From assembly GCA_022827345.1 (NCBI GenBank), contig JAJDTB010000039.1, positions 235,494-299,493 on the forward strand: 64,000 nucleotides of DNA, given 5' to 3'. Below the pieces are notes generated by a model that worked only from the letters and a program-made list of their open reading frames with translations, had not been told where the DNA came from and did not search any database. This DNA is from Gemmatimonadota bacterium (lineage in GTDB: Bacteria > Gemmatimonadota > Gemmatimonadetes > Longimicrobiales > Gaopeijiaceae). Positions 1-7,061 of the stretch are shown here, piece by piece. Numbering within the stretch: position 1 is the stretch's first letter; every line of letters begins with the position of its first letter. The position numbers and the translations under genes are program-made.

Positions 1-768
1 CAGCCCCTCCGAGACCCCCGCCACCGCCGCCGCCACCCCCTCGGCCACCTCGTCCGCCGCATCCGTGTGCTCGACCGCGATCGCGACCTCGTGGATGCGG
101 GCGCGGTCCATCGCCATCAGGTCCTGCAGCGATCCCAGGTCGAGCAGCGCGTAGCTGTTGTCGAACCCGCCCAGCCCCAGCTGGAAGATCCCCGACACGG
201 TGTAGAGCTCGTTCCCCGTCGACCCGTCTGCCGCCGACGCCACCAGCACCACCTCTTCACCCGGCCCGATCCCCGTCGTCTCGGCCATCGTCGCGCCGAT
301 CGCGATCTCGCCCGGCCCCGGCATCCGCCCCTCGCGCATCGCCGAACCGAACCGGCTCACCCCCTCCTCGCGGCCGGGATCCATGCCCACCAGCACGGCC
401 CCCACCGTCTCTTCACCGGAGCTGACCAGGCCGCCGCCGTAGAGCCGCGGCGCCGCGCCCGTCACCCCCTCGACCGACTCCGCCGCCGCGAGCAGCCCCG
501 CTACATCGAGGCCCTCGCGCCCACCCATCGTGGCGTGGAGACTCTGGTCGGGCCTGTAGTCGTCGGCGTGGATCTGGACCTGCCCCGTGATCACCCGGGT
601 GCCGTTCGAGACGACCTCCTCGAGCATCCCGTCCATCAGCGCCATCATGAGCACCGCCGCGACGAACCCGAACGACAGCGCCGACGCGGTGATGATCGTG
701 CGGCGCCGGTTTCGCCACAGGTTGCGCCACGCGATCCGCCACCAGATGTCGTTGTCGCGCCTGGCCAT
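1..768 (-). CDS. ABC transporter permease, FtsX/LolC-E-like (3' end cut by window edge)
   Basis: Reading leftwards from ATG at 768, the frame stays open to the window edge, so the C-terminal part is missing. The product begins with a short cytoplasmic stretch (WWRIAWRNLWRNRRRT), one hydrophobic segment (about residues 26-48) and then a long soluble periplasmic region, the typical N-terminal half of FtsX/MacB-type permeases such as LolC/LolE. These proteins move lipoproteins or other envelope substrates with an ATPase partner, which is not in the window. The start lies 9 bases after the stop of a LolA-like gene on the same strand, which supports an operon and a role in lipoprotein or envelope trafficking. 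Family assignment is from the N-terminal pattern only; the exact substrate is unknown. Confidence 0.75.
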   Translation of the reverse strand, partial: MARRDNDIWWRIAWRNLWRNRRRTIITASALSFGFVAAVLMMALMDGMLEEVVSNGTRVITGQVQIHADDYRPDQSLHATMGGREGLDVAGLLAAAESVEGVTGAAPRLYGGGLVSSGEETVGAVLVGMDPGREEGVSRFGSAMREGRMPGPGEIAIGATMAETTGIGPGEEVVLVASAADGSTGNELYTVSGIFQLGLGGFDNSYALLDLGSLQDLMAMDRARIHEVAIAVEHTDAADEVAEGVAAAVAGVSEGL

Positions 769-777
769 GGGGATAAG

Positions 778-1641
778 CTATCTCCGCGCCCGCAGGTTGC
801 GCAGGCTGAAGAAGTCCTCATCCAGGCCGACGTCGAACTCGAGCTCCAGGTAGGTCACGACCGTGCGCTCTTCACCGTCGGTCGGTTCCATGACCATGCG
901 CGCCGGCAGCGTCCTCCCCCCCATGACCGTGAAGTCGGAGAAGTTCATGGTGCGGACGAGCGAGCCGTCTTCGTCGTAGTAGCGGGCCCAGACCGGCATC
1001 CGGTCGCGCTTGCGGATCTGCTGCTCGATCCTGCCCCAGATCACCGGGGCGTCGGGCTTCGGGGTCAGCGTGAACTCCCACACGTCCTCGCCATCGCGCG
1101 GGCCTTCGTGCGAGATCACGATGTCGTAGTCCTCGATCAGGCGGCTCTCCTTCACCAGGTCGTCGTTGGTGAAGTGGGAGCCCATCCACGAGCCGAGCAT
1201 CATGGAGGGCGGGACCTTGATGGTGCGGTCGACGTTGGGCAGGTAGTTCCAGACTTCGTTCTCGACCATGAGGGTCGCGGTGCCGGCCTCGCGGGCGGGG
1301 CTCTCGACGCGCACCAGCGAATGCTCCGTGCCGAGAGACCAGATCCGCATTTCGAGCGAGCGGGACCAGTGCTCGGTGTCGATCTCCATGCGCATGAAGC
1401 CCGAGCTCGATTCGCCCCGCATGAGCCGGTCCACCTCGTCGATGATCTCGAGGACCCGCGGATCGGTCTGCGCGCGGGCCGGGCCGGCCGCCGCCAGCGT
1501 GGCAAGCGCGGCCAGGGTGAAGGCGGACAGCGCCGTTCGGCACCACGCGGGCATCCCCGCAGGCGCACAGCGGGACACCGCGCCGCCGGTCCTTGCTGTG
1601 CGCGCCGACCGTTCAGCCTGCGCGGATCTCTTCATCTCCAT
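778..1641 (-). CDS. LolA-like outer-membrane lipoprotein-sorting protein, secreted
   Basis: 287-residue periplasmic protein. The ATG at 1641 is chosen because AAGGAGG lies 9 bases upstream; the open frame runs further upstream but has no coding character. A long n-region (about 35 residues) is followed by a hydrophobic core and an AxA-type cleavage site before QTDPRVLEIIDEVDRLMRG. The mature part resembles the 'outer membrane lipoprotein-sorting protein' family (LolA/LolB fold), with the typical VENEVWNYLPNVDRTIKVPPSMMLGSWMGSHFTNDDLV block and a C-terminal beta-rich part. Family members act as periplasmic carriers for lipidated substrates. The downstream ABC permease on the same strand fits this. 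Exact cargo is not visible. Confidence 0.85.
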   Translation of the reverse strand: MEMKRSAQAERSARTARTGGAVSRCAPAGMPAWCRTALSAFTLAALATLAAAGPARAQTDPRVLEIIDEVDRLMRGESSSGFMRMEIDTEHWSRSLEMRIWSLGTEHSLVRVESPAREAGTATLMVENEVWNYLPNVDRTIKVPPSMMLGSWMGSHFTNDDLVKESRLIEDYDIVISHEGPRDGEDVWEFTLTPKPDAPVIWGRIEQQIRKRDRMPVWARYYDEDGSLVRTMNFSDFTVMGGRTLPARMVMEPTDGEERTVVTYLELEFDVGLDEDFFSLRNLRARR

Positions 1642-1818
1642 ACCTGTTCGCCTCCTTCGCGGCCCGGGGAGCAACGCCGGGACCCCGATGCGTGCGCCCG
1701 GCCCGGTAAACTGGCCCGAGTCCTTTCGAGAGACTATTCTGCCGTCCTTCCGGCGGCCCCGTCCCCGAGCGGACGGGAACCGCTCCCATACACTCATCTT
1801 ACTGGAGACCGACGCTCC

Positions 1819-2379
1819 GTGGTTACAATCGCCGCGCTGTGGCTCCCCATTCTTCTCTCCGCCGTGGTCGTGTTCGTCGTGAGCGCAGCAGTCTGGATGT
1901 TCATGCCCCACCACAAGCACGACTTCGCGCCGGCGTCGGACCAGGACACGCTGATGGACGCGGTGCGCAGTTGCACGCCGGGACCCGGGATGTACTACTT
2001 CCCCTGGGCGATCGGCGGCGACGAGCGGTCGCCCGAGTACCAGGAACAGGTGCGGGCGGGCCCGGTGGGGATCCTGCGGGTGCGCGATCCCCGGTCGGTC
2101 ATCAACATGGGGCCGGCGATGCTGAAGTCGGTCCTGCTGCACGCCGTGATCGGTGTGTTCGTCGCCTACCTGGCGTCGGTGACGCTCGCCGCCGGCGCTC
2201 CCTACCTGTCCGTCTTCCAGGTGACCGGAACGGCGGCCTTCCTGGCCTACGGCTTCGTCGGCTACCAGGAGGCCATCTGGTTCGGACTCCCGGCGTCGGT
2301 CGCCTTCAAGCACAGCCTCGACGGACTCGCCTACGCACTTCTCACCGCCGGCATCTTCGGCTGGCTCTGGCCCGCATAA
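1819..2379 (+). CDS. Small integral membrane protein of unknown function
   Basis: 186 residues from a GTG at 1819, chosen for the GGAGA 10 bases upstream and because the hydrophobic N-terminus begins there; the much longer upstream open frame is antisense to the LolA-like gene. It has one N-terminal membrane segment (ALWLPILLSAVVVFVVSAAVWMF), a charged MPHHKHDFAPASDQDTLMDAV block, a soluble stretch and about three further membrane segments ending in GIFGWLWPA. I recognise the pattern from uncharacterised membrane proteins of Gemmatimonadota and Acidobacteriota but know no function. It stands alone, divergent from the LolA operon and 28 bases before the OsmC gene. Confidence 0.75.
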   Translation: MVTIAALWLPILLSAVVVFVVSAAVWMFMPHHKHDFAPASDQDTLMDAVRSCTPGPGMYYFPWAIGGDERSPEYQEQVRAGPVGILRVRDPRSVINMGPAMLKSVLLHAVIGVFVAYLASVTLAAGAPYLSVFQVTGTAAFLAYGFVGYQEAIWFGLPASVAFKHSLDGLAYALLTAGIFGWLWPA

Positions 2380-2407
2380 ACCCACTCTCCACCCATACCC
2401 AACACCA

Positions 2408-2869
2408 ATGAGCGACACAGTCTACCAATCGAATGTGCGCATCGAGCGCACGCGCGGGCCCCACCGGCTCGCCTACCTTCCCGCCCACGAGGGACCCGTC
2501 GAATTCGGGGTCCATGGGGCGATCGCCGAGCACTACGGGGTCAGTGGCGTGGTCACCGAAACCACCACCACGCTGGACTACGTGATCGCGGCCACCGGCG
2601 GCTGACTCGTCGGCACCTTCGGAGGCGTGCTGGAGGCACGCGGGATCGGCGCGGCGGGCGGAAGGCTGACGGCCGAGGTCGTGGGGAAGGTCGGCAAGGA
2701 GGAGGGCGTTCTCGTCATCCGGCAGATTCACGTGAAGTACCTGCTGAAGGCGGCGGGCGAGGACGAGGCGAAGATCCAGCGGGCCTTCGACCTGCACCCC
2801 ATGCGATGTCCGGTCTACCGGACTCTGCACGAGTGCATCGAGATATCGACCGAACTGGCGACTGTTTGA
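2408..2869 (+). CDS. OsmC-family peroxiredoxin-like protein, probable selenoprotein (Sec at UGA codon 66)
   Basis: One reading frame of 154 codons is interrupted only by TGA at 2603-2605. Both sides are clearly one OsmC protein: before it ...LDYVIAATGG, after it LVGTFGGVLEARGI, then HPMRCPVYRTLH near the C-terminus. OsmC/Ohr enzymes reduce organic peroxides with two cysteines; the first, peroxidatic, cysteine sits exactly where the UGA falls (codon 66), and the second is Cys134, with family-like spacing. A perfect 6-bp hairpin follows 19 bases after the UGA. OsmC-like proteins are an established bacterial selenoprotein family, so selenocysteine insertion is the best reading. No sel genes lie in the window. 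The alternative, a fresh nonsense mutation, would give a 65-residue truncated product. No clear ribosome binding site precedes ATG 2408. Confidence 0.75.
2625..2641 (+). promoter_or_regulatory. Candidate bacterial SECIS hairpin
   Basis: GCGTGC (2625-2630) pairs perfectly with GCACGC (2636-2641) around the loop TGGAG. The loop starts 26 bases after the last base of the in-frame TGA, within the distance range known for bacterial SECIS elements, and has a G at loop position 2. It lies in coding sequence and codes for conserved OsmC residues, as bacterial SECIS elements do. Inferred from sequence only; SelB recognition is untested. Confidence 0.6.
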
Positions 2870-3027
2870 CTGCGCGCGGGGCGTGCAGGCGGAGGCTGCG
2901 CTGAAATGGCGGAGCTCGTCCGACGAATGAACCTTTGACAGCGGACCGTTCGTAATGCTCACTTTGTTACCCGTGCGACATTTGCCGAACCGCCACGGGA
3001 CGGAACCCAACCGAAGGGATGACGGCC

Positions 3028-3090
3028 ATGGTACAGATCCTCAAGACCATCGCCCGCGCCGTCCTGAGGTGGCTGCTGAAGAAGATCTGA
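3028..3090 (+). CDS. Micro-ORF, 20-residue cationic amphipathic peptide
   Basis: ATG at 3028 is preceded by GAAGGG ending at 3018 (9-base spacing) and encodes a 20-residue peptide with alternating hydrophobic and basic residues (ILKTIARAVLRWLLKKI). Its TGA (3088-3090) overlaps the ATG of the cytochrome/porin gene at 3090, an arrangement typical of translational coupling. An in-frame ATG at 3019 would add three residues but sits directly on the Shine-Dalgarno. It could be a true small membrane peptide or only a translated leader that controls the downstream gene. I know no family for it. A TTGACA-like hexamer at 2935 may mark the promoter, without a convincing -10. Confidence 0.4.
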   Translation: MVQILKTIARAVLRWLLKKI

Positions 3091-4340
3091 TGGCGCCCGG
3101 GTCGCGGCGCCTCCTTTCCAAAGTCTCGCCCCAGGCCGGCTCCGGCCCGGCTGTTCGCGCCTTCCTGGCGGCATTCCTCGCTGCCTTCCTCCAGCTGAGC
3201 GCCTCGGCTCCCGCGTCCGCCCAACTCCCCCGCGCCGCCAACGGCGAGGACCTCGCCGACGCCCCCGGCGACGCCATCTACGCCGCGTCCTGCGCCAACT
3301 GCCACGGCCTCGACGGAACCGGCCTCGCCCCGGCCCTCCTCGCCTTCGAGGAAGAGGTCCCCGACTTCACCGACTGCGACTTCGCGGCGCGCGAGCCCGA
3401 CGGCGACTGGATCGCGGTCGCGCACGAGGGCGGCCCGGTCCGCGGCTTCAGCGAAATGATGCCGGCCTTCCGCGGCGCGCTCACCGAAGAGCAGCTCGGC
3501 CGCGTGATGGGCTACATTCGCACCCTCTGCACCGACGACAACTGGCCGCGCGGCGAACTCAACCTCCCCCGCCCCCTGCTCACCGAGAAGGCCTACCCGG
3601 AGGACGAATGGGTGGTCGAGGCGGGCCTGGACCTGGAGAGCGGCGGCGGCTTCACGGGCGCGTACGTCTACGAGCAGCGGTTCGGCCCGCGCAGCCAGGT
3701 CGAGATCGTGATTCCCTACGGATGGCTGCCCACCCGGTCCGGCGACCCCCACGACGAGCACGATCACGACCATGACGCCGAGTCGCATGACGACGAAGGG
3801 CGGCGGCTCGGCCTGGGCGACTTCGTGGTCGGACTCAAGCACGCCCTCCACCACAACCTCGAGACGGGCACGATCTTCTCGGTCGGCGGCGAGGTGATCC
3901 TGTCCACCGGCGACTCCGACACGGGACTGGGCGCCCCCGGCAGCGCCCTTGAAGCGTTCGCCGCCTTCGGCAAGATCCTGCCCCAGGACGGCTTTGTGCA
4001 GGCGCAGACCGGCCTCGAAACACCGCTCTACACGGACGGCGCCCTTGAGTGGTTCGGCCGCCTCGTGCTGGGAAAGAGCTTCACGGAGGGCCAGTGGGGC
4101 CGCACCTGGACTCCCATGCTCGAGACGCAGGTCAAACGGGAGTTCGAATCGGGGGCCGGCACCCAATTCGATCTGGTTCCGCAGTTCCAGGTGTCGCTGA
4201 ACACCCGTCAACACGTGCTGGCCAACTTCGGGCTGCTGGTCCCGGTGGGCGGTGACAGCGGGCACGCCGCACGTCACGTCCGCTTCGTTTCGTACCTGCT
4301 GCTCGATTGGTTCGACGGCGGGTTTTTCGAGGGGTGGTAA
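3090..4340 (+). CDS. c-type cytochrome fused to an outer-membrane beta-barrel
   Basis: 416 residues. Start ATG 3090 overlaps the stop of the preceding micro-ORF. A signal peptide (hydrophobic AFLAAFLAAFLQL, cleavage after PASAQ) leads into a monoheme cytochrome c domain with CANCHG and a candidate axial Met in MMPAFRG (about residues 50-150). The rest (about 160-416) has alternating beta strands, a His/Asp-rich loop (HDEHDHDHDAESHDDE, about residues 220-235) and a C-terminal Trp after FFEGW, as expected for a porin-like outer-membrane barrel. It is followed after 2 bases by a pentaheme cytochrome gene. Together they suggest electron transfer at or across the outer membrane. The His-rich loop may bind metal. 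The function is inference; both domain calls are fairly firm. Confidence 0.75.
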   Translation: MAPGSRRLLSKVSPQAGSGPAVRAFLAAFLAAFLQLSASAPASAQLPRAANGEDLADAPGDAIYAASCANCHGLDGTGLAPALLAFEEEVPDFTDCDFAAREPDGDWIAVAHEGGPVRGFSEMMPAFRGALTEEQLGRVMGYIRTLCTDDNWPRGELNLPRPLLTEKAYPEDEWVVEAGLDLESGGGFTGAYVYEQRFGPRSQVEIVIPYGWLPTRSGDPHDEHDHDHDAESHDDEGRRLGLGDFVVGLKHALHHNLETGTIFSVGGEVILSTGDSDTGLGAPGSALEAFAAFGKILPQDGFVQAQTGLETPLYTDGALEWFGRLVLGKSFTEGQWGRTWTPMLETQVKREFESGAGTQFDLVPQFQVSLNTRQHVLANFGLLVPVGGDSGHAARHVRFVSYLLLDWFDGGFFEGW

Positions 4341-4342
4341 GA

Positions 4343-6040
4343 ATGACGACGCTCCGATTCCGGCTTCGCTCTCTGATGATCGCCTGCCCCATCCTGGGCG
4401 CGGTGCTGATCGCTGCCGGCGCGCCCTCGGCGGTCGCGCCGGACGCGGGCCCGCCCTGGCCGCACGCCCCGGCCGCCCTCGCAGCCCCACCGGACACCAC
4501 CGATCCCGCGGACGATTTCCGCACCGCCGACCGCTGCATCGCCTGCCACAAGGACGTCTCGGCCTCCGAAGGCACCGATGTCTCGATCGGCTTCGACTGG
4601 CGCGCGTCCATGATGGCGAACGCCGCGCGCGACCCGTACTTCCACGCGGCGGTGCGGCGCGAGATCATGGACCATCCCGAGGCGGCGGCCGAGATCGAGG
4701 CCGAGTGCTCCCGCTGCCACATGCCGATGGCGACGGTCGCGGCGCTGAGGGACGGGGGGGCCGGCCAGGTCTTCGCCAACCTGCCGATCGGCGACGCCGA
4801 AGGCCCCTACGCCGACCTCGCCGCCGACGGCGTCTCCTGCGCCCTCTGCCACCAGATCCAGCCCGACGGCCTGGGCACCGAAGAGACCTTCACCGCCCGA
4901 TTTCACGTTTCAGCTGAAACGCCGCCCGAGGGCCGCCCGGTCTTCGGCCCCTTCGAGCCGGACGAAGGCGGCGTCGGCATCATGCACTCCGCGACCGGCT
5001 TCCGCCCCACGCTCGGGGAGCACGTCACATCGTCGGGGCTCTGCGCGTCGTGCCACACGGTGATCACCCACGCGGTCGGCGGCGGCCCCGCCTTCCCCGA
5101 GCAGTCACCGTACCTCGAATGGCAGGCGAGCGTCTACGCCGACGGCGCCGAGCGCGAGCACTCCTGCCAGGACTGCCATATGCCCGAGGTCGGCGAGGAC
5201 GTCCCCGTCACCCGCGTCCTGGGCCGGGCCCGTCCCGAGGTCTCCCGGCACGTATTCCGCGGCGGCAACTTCTTCATGCTGCGGATGCTGAACCGCTACC
5301 GGGAGGAACTCGGCGTAATCGCGCTGCCGCAGGAGCTGGAACTCGCGGCCCAGCGCACCGCCGAGCACCTCCGCACGGCCACCGCCACCGTTGAGATCGG
5401 CAGCGTCGGCGTCGGCGGCGGCCGCCTCGAGGCCACCGTGACCGTCCGCAACCAGGCCGGCCACAAGTTCCCGACCGCCTATCCCTCGCGCCGCGCCTGG
5501 CTGCGGTTCGCCGTCACGGACCGGTGGGGCGACCGCGTCTTCGAATCGGGCGCCCTGTCACCCGACGGCCGGGTCGTCGGCGACGATCACGACGCCGACG
5601 GCGCGAGCTACGAGCCGCACCACACCGTCATCACGTCGCCGGACGAGGTGCAGATCTACCAGGCCGTCATGGTCGACGGCGACGGTGCGGTCACCACCGG
5701 CCTCATGTCGGCCCACGGCTGGGTGAAGGACAACCGCATCCTCCCCGACGGCTTCGACCGCGCCACCGCCGACGCCCGCGTCCAGGTCGTCGGCATCGCC
5801 GCGGACGACTCCAACTTCGCCGCCGGCTCCGACCGGGTGCACTACACCGTCCCGGTGGACCCCCGGGACGCTCCCTTCACCATCGAAGCCGAACTCTGGT
5901 TCCAGCCGATCGGCTACCGGTGGGCGGAGAACCTGGCCGCCTACGACGCCTTCGAGACACGGCGCTTCGTGCGGTACTATCGCGAGATGGCGGGGGGATC
6001 GGCGCTGTTGCTGGCGCGGGCTGGGGCGGAGGGGGGCTGA
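4343..6040 (+). CDS. Pentaheme c-type cytochrome (cytochrome c554/NrfA-like multiheme family)
   Basis: 565 residues; ATG at 4343 follows the previous stop by 2 bases and has GAGGGG upstream inside that gene's end. One N-terminal hydrophobic segment (LMIACPILGAVLIAAGAPSAV) exports it. Five CxxCH heme sites are visible: CIACH, CSRCH, CALCH, CASCH and CQDCH, all in the first half. The second half (from about residue 345) lacks heme motifs and looks like a beta-rich domain (GGGRLEATVTVRNQAGHKFPTAYPSRRAWLRF...). This pattern occurs in uncharacterised multiheme cytochromes. It likely exchanges electrons with the barrel-linked cytochrome encoded just upstream. The terminal donor or acceptor is not identifiable. 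Confidence 0.85.
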   Translation: MTTLRFRLRSLMIACPILGAVLIAAGAPSAVAPDAGPPWPHAPAALAAPPDTTDPADDFRTADRCIACHKDVSASEGTDVSIGFDWRASMMANAARDPYFHAAVRREIMDHPEAAAEIEAECSRCHMPMATVAALRDGGAGQVFANLPIGDAEGPYADLAADGVSCALCHQIQPDGLGTEETFTARFHVSAETPPEGRPVFGPFEPDEGGVGIMHSATGFRPTLGEHVTSSGLCASCHTVITHAVGGGPAFPEQSPYLEWQASVYADGAEREHSCQDCHMPEVGEDVPVTRVLGRARPEVSRHVFRGGNFFMLRMLNRYREELGVIALPQELELAAQRTAEHLRTATATVEIGSVGVGGGRLEATVTVRNQAGHKFPTAYPSRRAWLRFAVTDRWGDRVFESGALSPDGRVVGDDHDADGASYEPHHTVITSPDEVQIYQAVMVDGDGAVTTGLMSAHGWVKDNRILPDGFDRATADARVQVVGIAADDSNFAAGSDRVHYTVPVDPRDAPFTIEAELWFQPIGYRWAENLAAYDAFETRRFVRYYREMAGGSALLLARAGAEGG

Positions 6041-6147
6041 CCGTGCGCGCGAACAGATCCCGCTCCGTGGGGTATGAATTGGTTTGAGGTGGGGTTTGTG
6101 CGGGGTGGATGTAACCGAATCGACCTTGACCGTTCCGGAGTGCTGAA

Positions 6148-6963
6148 ATGTCCAAACTGACGCGACTCCTTCTGGCCGCCGCCCTGCTCGCCCCGGCGCC
6201 TCTCTCAGCCCCGCGGCTGGCCGCGCAGAACTTCAATCCGGAGGACTACATCGGCACGGCCCGTATCGCCGGCCAGGTCGTCGACTTCGAGACGGGGACG
6301 CCGCTCATGGGCGCCCGCGTGTCGATACCCGGACTGGAGAAGCACGCGGTCACCAACCGGGACGGCCGGTTCGTGTTGGCGGATCTGGCGTTCGGCCGCT
6401 ACAGCGTAGCCGTCGAGCAGCTCGGGTTTTCCATCTGGCAGGATGTCCTGGAAGCCACGGGCTCGGGTGCCCCCCACGTTCTGCGCATGGCGCCCGATCC
6501 GATCCTGCTGACGGGACTCGAGGTCTCGGCGGACCGCTTCGAGAAGCGCATCAGGTCCGCGCCCGTGCGCGCAAAGGTCATCGACAGCGAAGCGCTCGCC
6601 CAGCACGACGGATTCCCGCTCGCGGACCTGCTGACCTACAAGGCGAATCTGTTCCTGAGCCATTGCTCGAAGACGGTCATTATCGGCCCGAAGATGTCGT
6701 GCGACGCCGAATGGCATGAACACGGATACGCGCTGCATCCGTCCAATCCGTACGACGACCGATGCGTGCGCGGCCGCGGCCGCCCCACCGTGTACCTCGA
6801 CGAGGCGCCGCTGATCGGCGGACTCGCCCGCCTGGAGGACTATCCTCTGGACCTGCTTTATCGGATCGAGGTCTACGACGGAATCCACATCCGCGCCTAC
6901 ACGCGGCACTTCATGAGGCGCACGACGGGCGTGCATCTGGGATCGCTGCCATTCTTCCACTGA
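6148..6963 (+). CDS. Secreted CarboxypepD_reg/plug-domain protein without barrel (family copy 1)
   Basis: 271 residues. A signal peptide (LTRLLLAAALLAPAPLSAPRLAAQ) precedes a carboxypeptidase-regulatory-like Ig fold (about 40-115: GQVVDFETGTPLMGARVSI...NRDGRFVLADLAFG) and then a short TonB-plug-like part ending VYLDEAPLIGGLARLEDYPLDLLYRIEVYDGIHIRAYTRHFM. In TonB receptors a long barrel would follow; here the protein simply stops. Two more intact copies and one wreck lie at 11.2-13.2 kb, so this is a local family. It has extra cysteines (HCSKTV, MSCDAE). Role unknown; possibly a periplasmic or surface adaptor for TonB-linked systems. Confidence 0.7.
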   Translation: MSKLTRLLLAAALLAPAPLSAPRLAAQNFNPEDYIGTARIAGQVVDFETGTPLMGARVSIPGLEKHAVTNRDGRFVLADLAFGRYSVAVEQLGFSIWQDVLEATGSGAPHVLRMAPDPILLTGLEVSADRFEKRIRSAPVRAKVIDSEALAQHDGFPLADLLTYKANLFLSHCSKTVIIGPKMSCDAEWHEHGYALHPSNPYDDRCVRGRGRPTVYLDEAPLIGGLARLEDYPLDLLYRIEVYDGIHIRAYTRHFMRRTTGVHLGSLPFFH

Positions 6964-7012
6964 GGCGACACCGGCCTCGACGCACCCAGGCGTTTCGGCA
7001 CAACTCACGAGA

Positions 7013-7053
7013 AATGTAATGTTTACATTACATTATGTAATGTTGTCTTTACA
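7013..7053. repeat. AT-rich double palindrome, element A1
   Basis: Arms AATGTAATGT/ACATTACATT (7013-7022 and 7025-7034) flank a central TT. Three bases after the core ACATTACA comes a second inverted repeat TGTAA (7036-7040) / TTACA (7049-7053). It lies in the convergent gap between the plug-domain gene and acetoacetyl-CoA synthetase. The same two-part layout recurs at 35.2 and 61.1 kb. It may be a bidirectional terminator or a protein-binding site. Confidence 0.6.
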
Positions 7054-7061
7054 TTCCGGCG

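Noticed and set aside
1794..1807. 14-base sequence identical to 21157-21170 (TCATCTTACTGGAG)
   Set aside because: The copy at 21157 overlaps a good minus-strand -10; the copy at 1794 lacks a matching -35 at normal spacing. I treat the identity as chance or a partly shared promoter, not a repeat family.
67..2379. 770-codon open frame on the plus strand
   Set aside because: It is antisense to the permease and LolA-like genes and shows no protein-like composition until about 1819; only its end is a real gene.
2603..2605. TGA in the OsmC gene read as a simple pseudogene mutation
   Set aside because: Flanking coding is intact, the codon falls exactly on the catalytic Cys and a hairpin follows; TGA acts as a stop in other genes here, so code reassignment is also excluded. 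Selenocysteine is the simpler reading.
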